Part shown: positions 53,293-62,329 of the stretch, piece after piece
Layout of the letters: every line of letters starts with the position of its first letter
How positions within the stretch are numbered: position 1 is the stretch's first letter
Source: an uncultured Clostridia bacterium
Lineage (GTDB): Bacteria; Bacillota; Clostridia; HGM11514
Length of the DNA: 64,000 nt
Reading direction: 5' to 3'
Assembly (NCBI GenBank): GCA_934464705.1
Contig: CAKSKB010000002.1
Span: forward strand, 1 to 64,000
The notes under the pieces: generated by a model
Seen by the model: the letters and a program-made list of their open reading frames with translations, nothing else
Database searches by the model: none
Told to the model about the DNA's origin: nothing
Program-made: the position numbers and the translations under genes

Positions 53293-56200
53293 ATGAATAA
53301 AAAATCTTTTGTATCTATATTGCTTGTGATTTGCATGATTTTCGGCAGCATGAGCGTTTTTGCGGAGCCGGCTGCGGAGTATGACCGTGTGAGCCTCGGT
53401 TATACCGATTCCGTTTTTGTAAAAACGGAAGTCGGGTCAACACCGCAGCAAATTAAGGTTTTCGGTATAACTGATAACGCATACGGCGAAGCAGTTACCA
53501 AAACCGACCTTACAGGAAGCGAAGGGCTTACATATACCATAAGTGATGAAAATGTTGCATCTGTAAGCAGTGACGGATACCTTACAATTAAGGATTACGG
53601 CATAGCAACCCTTACGGTAACCGACGGAAAAACAACCGCGAGCGTTCTTATTTCGGTTACGGCAAAGGGCGCCCTCGGCGGATTGAACAGCAACGGAGAA
53701 GTGTTTACTTTTGATGGTGATTCATTTCCGTTTGAATCAAGGAGCAACTGCGAAAAAGAAACAGTAAATGTCCGCAGAGGAGACGGAGCTGCTTTGATTA
53801 AGAGTGATTGCCTTGACCTTTATTGTTCGGACAGATGGGGTACCAATGCAGGTTCGTCAGGATATGTTGAAGCGTGGTTTTATGACCCCGGTCAGTTGGA
53901 TGACGGAACATGGGCAGCCGGAACGCCGTTCGGCTGGTTTGACCACAACGATGTGGGTGCAGCGGAAGGAAACCCGAACTATGGCTGGGGAAGAGCGGAT
54001 TTGAGACTTCAGATGCACGACCAGATCGGAGCAATGTACGGAAATGCCACCTACAAAATGAGCAAAAACTCAACAGATATTAAGAGAACAAAGGGCTGGC
54101 ATCAGCTTGTAATTCTTGCTTATAACGACGGAACAATCGACGATGAAACAAGAAAGAAGCCAAGCGGAAACTTAATAGGACAGGAACAGCTGATGAACCG
54201 CTGCCGATTTTTTATTGACGGTCAGGAAACTGCAATGGACGGTTTTCCGGACGGCACGGTTTTTGCGGGCTGTCTTACAATCCGTGCAAACGGCGGAAGC
54301 GGCTGCCCTGTCGACGATATAGGTCAGTACCGATATATTGACATGAAAAATGTGAATATATCCGGTAATTTGATGGAGGGCGAAGCGCTTTCGGTTTCGT
54401 ATGATTACATCAATACATACGACGCTGTTAAAACGGAAAACATCAAGTGGTTCCGAGGCGAAGGCGACACATGGGCAGAAATCGAAGGCGCAGCAGGCAA
54501 AACCTATACTCTGACCGCCGACGATGTAGGAAAGTTCGTTAGGGCTGAAATTGCGGTAACCGCCGAAGATAATAATTCGGACACATACCTTACCGAAAAA
54601 ACAACAACCGCTAAGAGAGAAATTATAACAAAATCTGCCGTAATTTCTCCCAAATCCATCCCGAGTATTTCTGATATTACGGTTTCGGGCAACTATGATA
54701 TAAATGAAAAGCTTACTCTTTCCTATAACTTTGTTTGCGAAGACGCTCAGGAAGGAAACAGCGAAATCCATTGGCAGATATTCAAAAACAGTGCATGGCA
54801 GAATATCAACGGTGCAACAGGTAAAAGTTATACTGTACCGGTTGAATACAGTGGCGCAAAATTAAGAGCGGCAATTACACCTGTTACGAAAGACGGAATT
54901 GTCGGCGAAACCGCTTATTCAGGCGAAATAAACATTAAACAGAGAATTATCAGCAAAATGGATATTTTCGTTTCGGAAAACGGTGATGATAACAATCCCG
55001 GCACACAGGCGGCTCCGCTCAAAACTTTCGCAAGAGCTAAGGAAATGGCAAGAATTTATCACAATAATCTGAATGTTCCGGTTATTGTGAATATCATGGG
55101 CGGAACTTATAAGCTTACAGAAAGCCTCAGTTTTACGGAGCTTGATTCCGGAAGCGCCGAAGCGCCCATTACCTGGAGAGCATTTGACGGTGAGGAGGTT
55201 TTAATCACCGGAGGAAGCAAGGTTGATAACTCAAAAATCACAAAAGTTACCGATAAGGCAATTCTGGACAGAGTGATTGACGAGCAGGCAAAAGACAAGC
55301 TTATGCAAATGGATATCAGCGATTATGTTGATACCATTGAAGAAATTCCGCTATTTACTTACTATAATGAGGATTCCGCATACCGTCCGACGCAGATTTA
55401 TATTAACGGTACGGCGCTCGGTTATTCAAGATGGCCGAACAACACTCCCGGCAGCGCTTGGCTCAGAATTAACGGAAATATCACAGGCGGTTCAAATAAA
55501 ACATTCGGTTATACCGATGATACCGACAGGGCAAAGCTTTGGTCCGACGAGGCGTTTGACGACCTTTACATTGACGGATTTATTAATAATTACTTTGTTA
55601 ACGAAGTATATAAAGTTAAATCCATAGATAAGGATAAAAAAATAATCTCGCAGCCTGCCGGTGCTTCTTCCGCGGCGGAAGACCACAGATTCTATTTCTT
55701 TAACCTTATTGATGAAATTGACTGCCCCGGAGAAAGCTATATCGACAGAAATAACAAGATTGTTTATTTCTATCCTACTGCCGATATGGAAACTGCCGAT
55801 GTCTGGGTTTCTTCTCTGCAGGATGATCTTATAACTCTGTCGGGAGCTTCATACCTGAATTTCGAAAATCTTAAGTTCGGATACTCAAGAGGAAACGCTT
55901 TCACGGGAGAAAATTGCAGCAATGTCACATTTGACGGACTTACGATTTTCAATATGTCCGGCTCCGGTGTGCTGATTGACGGAAGCGGACAAACAAATAA
56001 TATATTCAGGAACTCTCATGTGTACAATATGGGATACAAAGGCGTTGAACTCGGCGGAGGTTCATGGGCGCCTTACACGAAGTCCGGCAATATTATTGAA
56101 AACAACCGTATTCATGCTTGCGGAAGAATTTACAGATCTTATTCCCCGGCAATCGGCGGCGTGGGCATGGACGGAGAAATCAGAAACAATAAGCTTTATG

Positions 56201-59200
56201 ATTCCGACCACATGCTTGTAAATATGGGTACCGGTACACAGTTCTATAATAACGAGGTTTACAATGCTGTTCAGCAGGCGTCGGATATGGGTGCGCTTTA
56301 CTGGGGCAGAGGCGTTTATCTGATGGGTATCGAAGTGCGCGACAATTATTTCCACGACATCGGAAATGTGTACGGCGGTTACGGTCAGCAGGCTGTGTTC
56401 TGGGACGACAGAGCAACCGGCCCGATTCTTACCGGCAATGTATTCTACCGCGCTACCGCGCAGAACGGTAATACAAGCACGAGCTTTGCCGTTAAAACAA
56501 ACGGCGGTGTTTATTCTCAGATTGAAAACAATATTTTTGTTGATAATCCGGTTGCGGTATTCTTCCAGTATGCCTCCGGCGAGGGATTCGAGTTCCCGAA
56601 ACAGGGATACTGGTGGCTTTGGGCTATGGGTTACAAAGGTGAAGAAGCCGATAACTCCATGATGAACTGGTATCATATTAACAACGGCACAATAACGGCT
56701 GACAGCTGGAAAGAACGCTATAAAGACACGCTCTGGTCGCCGATCATCGACGGAACGGTGTTCCCCAAAGATGATTCTGCCGAAGTCGGCAGATTAAGAA
56801 GCCAGGGCAAAACTGCGGAAATTATTGAGCTTGCTAAGAAATATGCTCCCGATAATACCAATATTTATCAGAACAATATCCTTGTAAATATTATTCAGGG
56901 CAACAGCGGGCATGTCGGATATGCGCAGCCGAAGAATATTTACCGCGGTGATACATCGATATTCAAAGATTACGGAAAAGATTTTTCTCTTACGGATTCG
57001 GCACTTAAAACTGTTAACGAAAGCATAAGTTTTAAGAATGTCGATATGAGCAAAATGGGTCTTAAAACAAATATCGGCGGTTCTGAACCTGTGGTTTCCG
57101 ATGTCAAAATTACCGGAAACAACCGCAAAGGCGGCACAATCAGAGTTGAATATAAGTACGAAGATGCCGACGGAGACAGCGAAGGTATTTCCGAATATGC
57201 ATGGTATACCGTTAATTCAAGGGGTGTTAAAACGCCGCTTGGCAAGTTTGATTCAACCCTTCTTTTGAGCGAAGAACTTGTAGGCCAAAAGGTTTGCGTG
57301 ACAGTGATTCCGCATGACAGAAGCGGCCTTTACGGCGAAGAATATACCTCCGCTCCGATTGAAATTTCCGGCGAAAGCGCAGCTGACAAAACAGCTTTAT
57401 GGGTTCAGATTGACAAGGCGGAAGAACTTATTAAGACCGCTGTTGTCGGCGCGGGTGACGGACAGTATCCGCAATCGGCCGTTGATAATCTCAAAGCAGC
57501 AGTCGAAGCTGCAAAGGGGGTTTCCGAAACCGATGGCGTTTACCAGTATGAGATTAACGATGCCGAAAAGGCATTAAAGCTTGCAATCGATGTTTTTGAA
57601 TCCGAAAAAATATCGCTGCTCGAATATCTCCTGCTGAACGATATTCTGAAAGATACCGAAAACTGGACCGTAATAAGCGGCGGCGCACCTGAATTTTCAA
57701 ACGGCTCGATGACGCTGAAGGACGGCGCTTCGGTAAGTTATACAGGCGCAAAATACAGAAACAAAATCTTTACATTTAATGTGAAGTTTGATAAAACGAA
57801 CGACGGTGAAACCGTAAACAATGCTTTTTGTTTCAGAATATCAAATCCCAATTCCAAGATTTGGAGCGAAAACAGCGGTTATCTTCTCTGGATTAAGGAC
57901 GAAACTCTGGAATATCAAAAATGGGCTCCCTCGCAGATTATTGAATCATACCCCAACACCTCGCTTGATGCAGGCAAGGTTCACTCCGTTTCGGTCGGCG
58001 TGTATGATGACAGCGATGAGGCGGTCAAATATATTCTCACGGTTGACGGCGAAAAGGTTATAGAAAAGCTTGTGCCTTCCGCAAATCTTTACGGAAACGA
58101 AGGCTACATAAGCTTTTATGCAAGCAATTCAACCATGACGATTTCGCCCGTTACTGTTGATAAATCGGCACTTTCCGATGCAATAAACGAAGCTGAGAGA
58201 GTTCTTGAAGGCGCGGTTATCGGCACGGGCTACGGTCAGTACCCGAGCAAAGCGGACCTTGAAAAAGCACTCTCCGATGCAAAAGCGGTATATGCCGACT
58301 CCTCGGCGGTTCAGTCCGATGTTGACAGAAATACCCTTGTTGTTAACAATGCCGTTGCGACCTTCCTTGCAAGCGTTTCCGGCAGCGGCACTATTGACAA
58401 AGATACTAAAATCTGCTATGATATTCCTAAGGCAGACCTTACGGTTCCGGGCGGTATATCGGATGTATCGCTGATTGCCGAAGGAAACAGGGAACTTCCC
58501 GAAATCATTGTTAAATCACCCGACTCCGAGCTGAACATTCCGAGAGGAACAAAGGTCGGCGGCAATTTTTCGCTTCCTCTTTCAGGAAACAATGCGGCTG
58601 CTGATATACCGAACTCGAACATTAAGAATGTTTACGGAGGTGCAAGCATAACAAAAACAGACGCTCTTGTCAGAATCGTGCTTAAAGGACAGGGCGGCTA
58701 TAGGGCATCATATTTTGACGGTTCAAAATATGTGCCGATTAATACGGTTATCAGAGAAGATAGTTTTGAAGCTGCCAAAGCAGGGCTTAAATCAGCAGCT
58801 GTAAGAATAAAAGTCGGCGATGACCTTGTTATTTACATCGACAGGCTTGCGCAGATTGTAACATATGTTCAGTCTTCGGTGCAGCCCGAAGAGCCTTCCG
58901 TAACCCCCGGTGGCAGCGGAACAACCAAGCCTTCTAACACGAATAAGGGCGGCTCAACCGCAACAGGAAACGGCGGTTTCTACTCAAATGAAACCACCAA
59001 CCCGAGCATCTCCAATCCGTTTACGGATATGGCGGGTCACTGGGCAGCGGCTGATGTTCTGGCTATGAACAAAGCCGGAATCGTTTCGGGTGTTTCGGAC
59101 ACGCTTTTCGACCCCGACAGAAACATCACAAGAGCAGAATTTGCCGCAATTATCGCAAGAGCACTCAAGCTTTCGGACAAAACGGCTGACTACAAAGATG

Positions 59201-59535
59201 TAAACGATGAATGGTTTGCACCGTATGTGGGTGCTTGCTCGGAAGCCGGTATAATCTCGGGTTATGACGGGTATTTCAGACCCAATGACAACATTACAAG
59301 ACAGGAAATGGCGGTTATTATTGTGAACGCCTATTCCTATCTTGAAAAGCAAGGCGCAAACGGCGGAATCGATAGTTTCTCCGATAAAGCCGAAATTGCA
59401 GACTGGGCAAAAGCGGCGGTTGACACGGCTTCATCTGTCGGCTTAATCTCGGGCATGGGCGACGGTACATTCGCACCTGAAGCCAACGCAACCCGTGCAC
59501 AGGCGGCAAGCATTGTAAGGCGACTGCTCGGCTAA
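53293..59535 (+). CDS. SLH-anchored modular beta-helix surface protein
   Basis: A 2080-residue exported protein. Signal peptide 1-25. Residues 28-422 repeat the first gene product (Big_2-like, LamG-like, Ig-like). A further Ig-like module lies at about 459-536. A right-handed parallel beta-helix domain spans about 556-1250, opening with FVSENGDDNNPGTQAAPLKT, as in pectate-lyase-like and other polysaccharide-active beta-helix proteins. Then come an Ig-like module (1270-1360), a FIVAR-like helical module (1365-1436), a LamG-like module (1457-1620), a second FIVAR-like module (1622-1697), a proline/glycine/threonine linker and three SLH repeats (about 1910-2080). It starts 32 bp after the first gene with GGGAGG. 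The glycan substrate is unknown. Confidence 0.82.
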   Translation: MNKKSFVSILLVICMIFGSMSVFAEPAAEYDRVSLGYTDSVFVKTEVGSTPQQIKVFGITDNAYGEAVTKTDLTGSEGLTYTISDENVASVSSDGYLTIKDYGIATLTVTDGKTTASVLISVTAKGALGGLNSNGEVFTFDGDSFPFESRSNCEKETVNVRRGDGAALIKSDCLDLYCSDRWGTNAGSSGYVEAWFYDPGQLDDGTWAAGTPFGWFDHNDVGAAEGNPNYGWGRADLRLQMHDQIGAMYGNATYKMSKNSTDIKRTKGWHQLVILAYNDGTIDDETRKKPSGNLIGQEQLMNRCRFFIDGQETAMDGFPDGTVFAGCLTIRANGGSGCPVDDIGQYRYIDMKNVNISGNLMEGEALSVSYDYINTYDAVKTENIKWFRGEGDTWAEIEGAAGKTYTLTADDVGKFVRAEIAVTAEDNNSDTYLTEKTTTAKREIITKSAVISPKSIPSISDITVSGNYDINEKLTLSYNFVCEDAQEGNSEIHWQIFKNSAWQNINGATGKSYTVPVEYSGAKLRAAITPVTKDGIVGETAYSGEINIKQRIISKMDIFVSENGDDNNPGTQAAPLKTFARAKEMARIYHNNLNVPVIVNIMGGTYKLTESLSFTELDSGSAEAPITWRAFDGEEVLITGGSKVDNSKITKVTDKAILDRVIDEQAKDKLMQMDISDYVDTIEEIPLFTYYNEDSAYRPTQIYINGTALGYSRWPNNTPGSAWLRINGNITGGSNKTFGYTDDTDRAKLWSDEAFDDLYIDGFINNYFVNEVYKVKSIDKDKKIISQPAGASSAAEDHRFYFFNLIDEIDCPGESYIDRNNKIVYFYPTADMETADVWVSSLQDDLITLSGASYLNFENLKFGYSRGNAFTGENCSNVTFDGLTIFNMSGSGVLIDGSGQTNNIFRNSHVYNMGYKGVELGGGSWAPYTKSGNIIENNRIHACGRIYRSYSPAIGGVGMDGEIRNNKLYDSDHMLVNMGTGTQFYNNEVYNAVQQASDMGALYWGRGVYLMGIEVRDNYFHDIGNVYGGYGQQAVFWDDRATGPILTGNVFYRATAQNGNTSTSFAVKTNGGVYSQIENNIFVDNPVAVFFQYASGEGFEFPKQGYWWLWAMGYKGEEADNSMMNWYHINNGTITADSWKERYKDTLWSPIIDGTVFPKDDSAEVGRLRSQGKTAEIIELAKKYAPDNTNIYQNNILVNIIQGNSGHVGYAQPKNIYRGDTSIFKDYGKDFSLTDSALKTVNESISFKNVDMSKMGLKTNIGGSEPVVSDVKITGNNRKGGTIRVEYKYEDADGDSEGISEYAWYTVNSRGVKTPLGKFDSTLLLSEELVGQKVCVTVIPHDRSGLYGEEYTSAPIEISGESAADKTALWVQIDKAEELIKTAVVGAGDGQYPQSAVDNLKAAVEAAKGVSETDGVYQYEINDAEKALKLAIDVFESEKISLLEYLLLNDILKDTENWTVISGGAPEFSNGSMTLKDGASVSYTGAKYRNKIFTFNVKFDKTNDGETVNNAFCFRISNPNSKIWSENSGYLLWIKDETLEYQKWAPSQIIESYPNTSLDAGKVHSVSVGVYDDSDEAVKYILTVDGEKVIEKLVPSANLYGNEGYISFYASNSTMTISPVTVDKSALSDAINEAERVLEGAVIGTGYGQYPSKADLEKALSDAKAVYADSSAVQSDVDRNTLVVNNAVATFLASVSGSGTIDKDTKICYDIPKADLTVPGGISDVSLIAEGNRELPEIIVKSPDSELNIPRGTKVGGNFSLPLSGNNAAADIPNSNIKNVYGGASITKTDALVRIVLKGQGGYRASYFDGSKYVPINTVIREDSFEAAKAGLKSAAVRIKVGDDLVIYIDRLAQIVTYVQSSVQPEEPSVTPGGSGTTKPSNTNKGGSTATGNGGFYSNETTNPSISNPFTDMAGHWAAADVLAMNKAGIVSGVSDTLFDPDRNITRAEFAAIIARALKLSDKTADYKDVNDEWFAPYVGACSEAGIISGYDGYFRPNDNITRQEMAVIIVNAYSYLEKQGANGGIDSFSDKAEIADWAKAAVDTASSVGLISGMGDGTFAPEANATRAQAASIVRRLLG
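53407..54509 (+). repeat. Near-identical 1.1 kb tract, copy 2
   Basis: The partner of 50999-52101. Sequence identity appears complete over the tract and drops abruptly at both ends (first differences at 53406 and 54510). Confidence 0.85.
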
Positions 59536-59794
59536 CCATTAATGCCTTATGACGACTAATTTTTGCCCTTTTCGGCTTGTCGTCATTGAAAGGCAAACGC
59601 CTGTCAGCGATCTCCGCACCAAAAATGACTAAAAATTATTTCGCCATAAGGTGCGAGCAGTTTTTATCGAGCTGATTTTTCTCAAGACAAGCAAGCGAAT
59701 GAGGTTAATACTTTGTGTATTATCAAGTGAGTTTGCGCAGTATTGGGGAAAATCAGCCGATAAAAACCAATAACGGTTAGCCGAGAAGTCGCCT
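59518..59794. repeat. Inverted-repeat-bounded structured element
   Basis: The last codons of the SLH gene and the following bases (59518-59544, beginning AGGCGACTGCTCGGCTAACC) recur inverted at 59768-59794 with 24 of 27 matches. Inside lie nested arms: ATGACGAC/GTCGTCAT (about 59550-59586), and TTTTTATCG-GCTGATTTT against AAAATCAGC-GATAAAAA (about 59662-59766), with a further AATAC/GTATT hairpin. It contains no open frame with a binding site. It may act as the terminator of the SLH operon, a mobile repeat or an RNA. Confidence 0.6.
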
Positions 59795-59835
59795 AAACGC
59801 CTGCTTGATAAATAGCTATATCTCTCTCCTTATCT

Positions 59836-59870
59836 CAATGGGTGGCAGGAAATTATCTTGCCGCCCATTG
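59836..59870 (+). promoter_or_regulatory. Hairpin upstream of the AraC gene
   Basis: CAATGGGTGGCA pairs with the GCCGCCCATTG strand (one G-T pair) around about 11 nt. It ends 15 bp before the GGGGGT binding site of the regulator gene. Its role is unknown. Confidence 0.5.
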
Positions 59871-59895
59871 GTTAATAATTATCGGGGGTAATCTT

Positions 59896-60804
59896 ATGGA
59901 TGATAAATTAAAAAACAAATTTCTGTTTTACAATCAGGAACAGATTATTATCAGGAAGGATTACACTGAAAAAAGCGGTAAAACGGTTGAATTCGGTGAA
60001 GCCTCCGAACGGAATTACTTTTCGATTTATTATTGCATAAACGGTAAATATTGCGTCAATTACAACGGTAAAGCTTTCAGGATGAATCCCGGGGATATGA
60101 TAATTGCGGATTATGATACAGACATTGTTCTTCCATGCAAGCTTTCAGCCAATGCCGAAGTTTATATCCTGGATTTCCTGTCGGAAGGTGTAACGGATTT
60201 CGGTTTTCACTGCACAAGGCTTGCGGAACTTTATAATAATTCTGTTTTGAAAAATATTCTTGACAACGATTTTGCTATTCCGAAGGACTGGTACTATCAT
60301 GATGAAAACGGGGACATCAAGAAAATACTCGACAAGGTTTATGATGAATACAGCACCCGCGAATTCGGATATCTTACGGCTTTGAAGCTTAATATTCAAA
60401 GTGTGCTTCTGACGCTTTTAAGAGAGCTTGTTAAAAACCAAAAGGGAATAGGCTATTCATATTATGTTCAGCATGTGGTTGACTATATCAAAACGAATTA
60501 CAATAAACAGATTACGCTTACCGAAATAAGCCTGAATTTCGGATATTCGCTTTCTTATATAAGCAACAGATTCAAAAGTGAGGTCGGAATGCCGTTTGTA
60601 AAGTATCTGCAGACTTACAGAATACACAAAGCTGCAGCAATGATCAGAATGACCGATTACAGCATAAGTATGATTTCAGAGGCGGTCGGGCTTTATAATT
60701 TGAAGTATTTTGAGGAAAAATTCAGAGAAATAGTTGGTATTACGCCGATAAAATACAGAAAAATGTATAAGAAGAATAATCCGATATTTAAAGATAAACA
60801 ATAA
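59896..60804 (+). CDS. AraC-family transcriptional regulator
   Basis: A 302-residue regulator. An N-terminal cupin-like sensing domain (SIYYCINGKYCVNYNGKAFRM, PGDMIIADYD) is followed by a C-terminal double helix-turn-helix (residues about 203-300): QITLTEISLNFGYSLSYISNRFKSEVG and the second motif SISMISEAVGLYNLKYFEEKFREIVGITPIKYR. ATG 59896 follows GGGGGT; an upstream in-frame start lacks a site. It lies directly after the big SLH gene and may control it or another sugar-responsive target, by position only. Confidence 0.88.
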   Translation: MDDKLKNKFLFYNQEQIIIRKDYTEKSGKTVEFGEASERNYFSIYYCINGKYCVNYNGKAFRMNPGDMIIADYDTDIVLPCKLSANAEVYILDFLSEGVTDFGFHCTRLAELYNNSVLKNILDNDFAIPKDWYYHDENGDIKKILDKVYDEYSTREFGYLTALKLNIQSVLLTLLRELVKNQKGIGYSYYVQHVVDYIKTNYNKQITLTEISLNFGYSLSYISNRFKSEVGMPFVKYLQTYRIHKAAAMIRMTDYSISMISEAVGLYNLKYFEEKFREIVGITPIKYRKMYKKNNPIFKDKQ

Positions 60805-60810
60805 GACAAA

Positions 60811-60853
60811 TCAAAAACGGTGATTCAGCTAATGCGGAATCGCCGTTTTTGAT
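60811..60853. terminator. Bidirectional terminator
   Basis: AAAAACGGTGATTC pairs with GAATCGCCGTTTTT around a 10-nt loop. It lies between the convergent AraC and methyltransferase genes. Confidence 0.9.
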
Positions 60854-60858
60854 TATCC

Positions 60859-61578
60859 TCAGTCTTTCTTTCTGAGCACAATTTTTATGAAGTTAAGGTA
60901 TTTTCCGCCTCCGGCTTCCATTGACCTGCGGTCGCCTTTGGCATACTCGTTATCCTGCATGAGCCAGTCTGCCCAAACCTCGTCATTGCTTTCCATTTCG
61001 CTTACGGCAATTACTTCCGCTCCTTGGCATTTTCCTGCCATTTTGCTCCAATACTCAACATCGTGCATATATTCAAGCTGTTCAGGAGTCCACGAAAGCA
61101 AAAGCTCTTTCGGAAGATTATCGTGGCAGTCCTTTTTCATTCCCGGAATGGCGATGTAAATATATCCGCCGCTTTTAACATACGGCAAAAGCTTGTCATC
61201 AAGGTAATTTTCATCTCTTCCGAAATAATTGTATGAATCCGTGCTGACAACCGCATCGAAAAACTCCTTATTAAAAGGAAGGTTTTCGGCGTCCGCTTTC
61301 ACGGGTATTATTTTTTCGCGGCTCAGCCCCATTTCGTCAAAAAATTTTCGGTTTTCCTCCGGGTCGCTCCAAAGGTCTGCGGCATATACGGTGTATCCGT
61401 ACTCCCTTGCGAGAAAAACGCTTGTCAGACCCTGTCCGCTGCCAAGGTCGCACACAACCGCGTTTTCGGGAATTTTACTGTCAATAAGAAGTTCTTCTTC
61501 GAGCTTTACGGGGTTTGGTCCCATAATTTTTGACATTAATTCCGGTGTGTTGTATTTTTCGCTTTTAATATATTTCAT
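60859..61578 (-). CDS. SAM-dependent class I methyltransferase
   Basis: A 239-residue cytoplasmic protein. The SAM-binding motif I is VVCDLGSGQG (residues about 41-50), then YAADLWSD (acidic loop) and KADAENLPF with FDAVVSTDSYNYF as the motif II-III region. Small-molecule methyltransferases have this layout. The acceptor substrate is unknown. It lies 2 bp after the TetR gene and shares its operator-controlled promoter, so it is presumably induced by the TetR ligand. Confidence 0.85.
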   Translation of the reverse strand: MKYIKSEKYNTPELMSKIMGPNPVKLEEELLIDSKIPENAVVCDLGSGQGLTSVFLAREYGYTVYAADLWSDPEENRKFFDEMGLSREKIIPVKADAENLPFNKEFFDAVVSTDSYNYFGRDENYLDDKLLPYVKSGGYIYIAIPGMKKDCHDNLPKELLLSWTPEQLEYMHDVEYWSKMAGKCQGAEVIAVSEMESNDEVWADWLMQDNEYAKGDRRSMEAGGGKYLNFIKIVLRKKD

Positions 61579-61580
61579 TA

Positions 61581-62195
61581 TTATTCCTTGCCTTTCTCTT
61601 TTATAAATTGTTCAATGTGCCGTTTAAGCAGATTTTCCGCTTCCGCCTTTTCCGATGTGCCGTCTGTCATATTTATAAGAAGAAACATCGGGGCATAAAA
61701 CTCAACGGCAAGCCTTTTAGGGTCGCCCGGCTTCATAGTGCCGTTTTCTGTCATCCTGCGGAATATATCCTCCGTATACGAAACCGGACCGGTTGTAAGG
61801 CAGTTCCTGTATAATTCCGCAATTTCGGGATTTCGGTACTGCTCAAGCATAAGCATTTTCCTGAAATCGGATGCAAACTCATCCTCGGTCCAGAATCTGA
61901 ACTGCGAAACGGTAAACTCCTTCAGGTTTTCGAAAGATATGCCTTCGTAGCTGCCCGGTGCGTCATCGTATTTCTTTTCCGGAACGCTGTGCTTTTTTGA
62001 GTTTTCTTCATCAATGGCAAACATTCTTTTGACGATGCTGTCAAAAATGTCCCGCTTGTTCTTGTAGTGCCTGTAGAGCGCACCTTTGGTGATTCCGAGT
62101 TCTCCCGAAATCTCGCTGACCGAAACCGCTTCATACCCTTTTTCGGCAAACATCTTTAAAGCGGTTTTTAAAATCTTTTCTTTTGTATCAGACAT
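61581..62195 (-). CDS. TetR-family transcriptional repressor
   Basis: A 204-residue regulator. The N-terminal helix-turn-helix (KILKTALKMFAEKGYEAVSV, then ELGITKGALYRHYKNKRDIF) is typical. The C-terminal ligand domain contains the FRKMLMLEQYRNPEIAELY segment. ATG 62195 has GGAGG 7 bp upstream; a TTG one codon earlier is the alternative. It is autoregulated through the two palindromes at 62210-62251 and cotranscribed with the methyltransferase. The ligand is unknown. Confidence 0.92.
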   Translation of the reverse strand: MSDTKEKILKTALKMFAEKGYEAVSVSEISGELGITKGALYRHYKNKRDIFDSIVKRMFAIDEENSKKHSVPEKKYDDAPGSYEGISFENLKEFTVSQFRFWTEDEFASDFRKMLMLEQYRNPEIAELYRNCLTTGPVSYTEDIFRRMTENGTMKPGDPKRLAVEFYAPMFLLINMTDGTSEKAEAENLLKRHIEQFIKEKGKE

Positions 62196-62209
62196 CAAAT
62201 CGCCTCCAT

Positions 62210-62258
62210 GTAAACGCGCGTTTACTTATATTATAGTAAACAATCGTTTACTTGTCAA
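62210..62258 (-). promoter_or_regulatory. Promoter with two TetR operators
   Basis: Minus-strand TTGACA (62253-62258), 17-bp spacer, TATAAT (62230-62235). Palindrome GTAAACAATCGTTTAC (62236-62251) fills the spacer, and the second palindrome GTAAACGCGCGTTTAC (62210-62225) lies just downstream, centre-to-centre 26 bp. Both share the GTAAAC half-site. Confidence 0.9.
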
Positions 62259-62269
62259 GTGTTTTTTTG

Positions 62270-62320
62270 AAAAAATAAAAAAAGATTCCGATGCAGTCAT
62301 ATTCTGCACCGAAATCTTCT
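62270..62320 (-). terminator. Terminator of the partial SLH gene
   Basis: On the minus strand AAGATTTCGGTGCAG pairs with CTGCATCGGAATCTT, followed by TTTTTATTTTTTC. Confidence 0.9.
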
Positions 62321-62329
62321 TTTTGTTTG

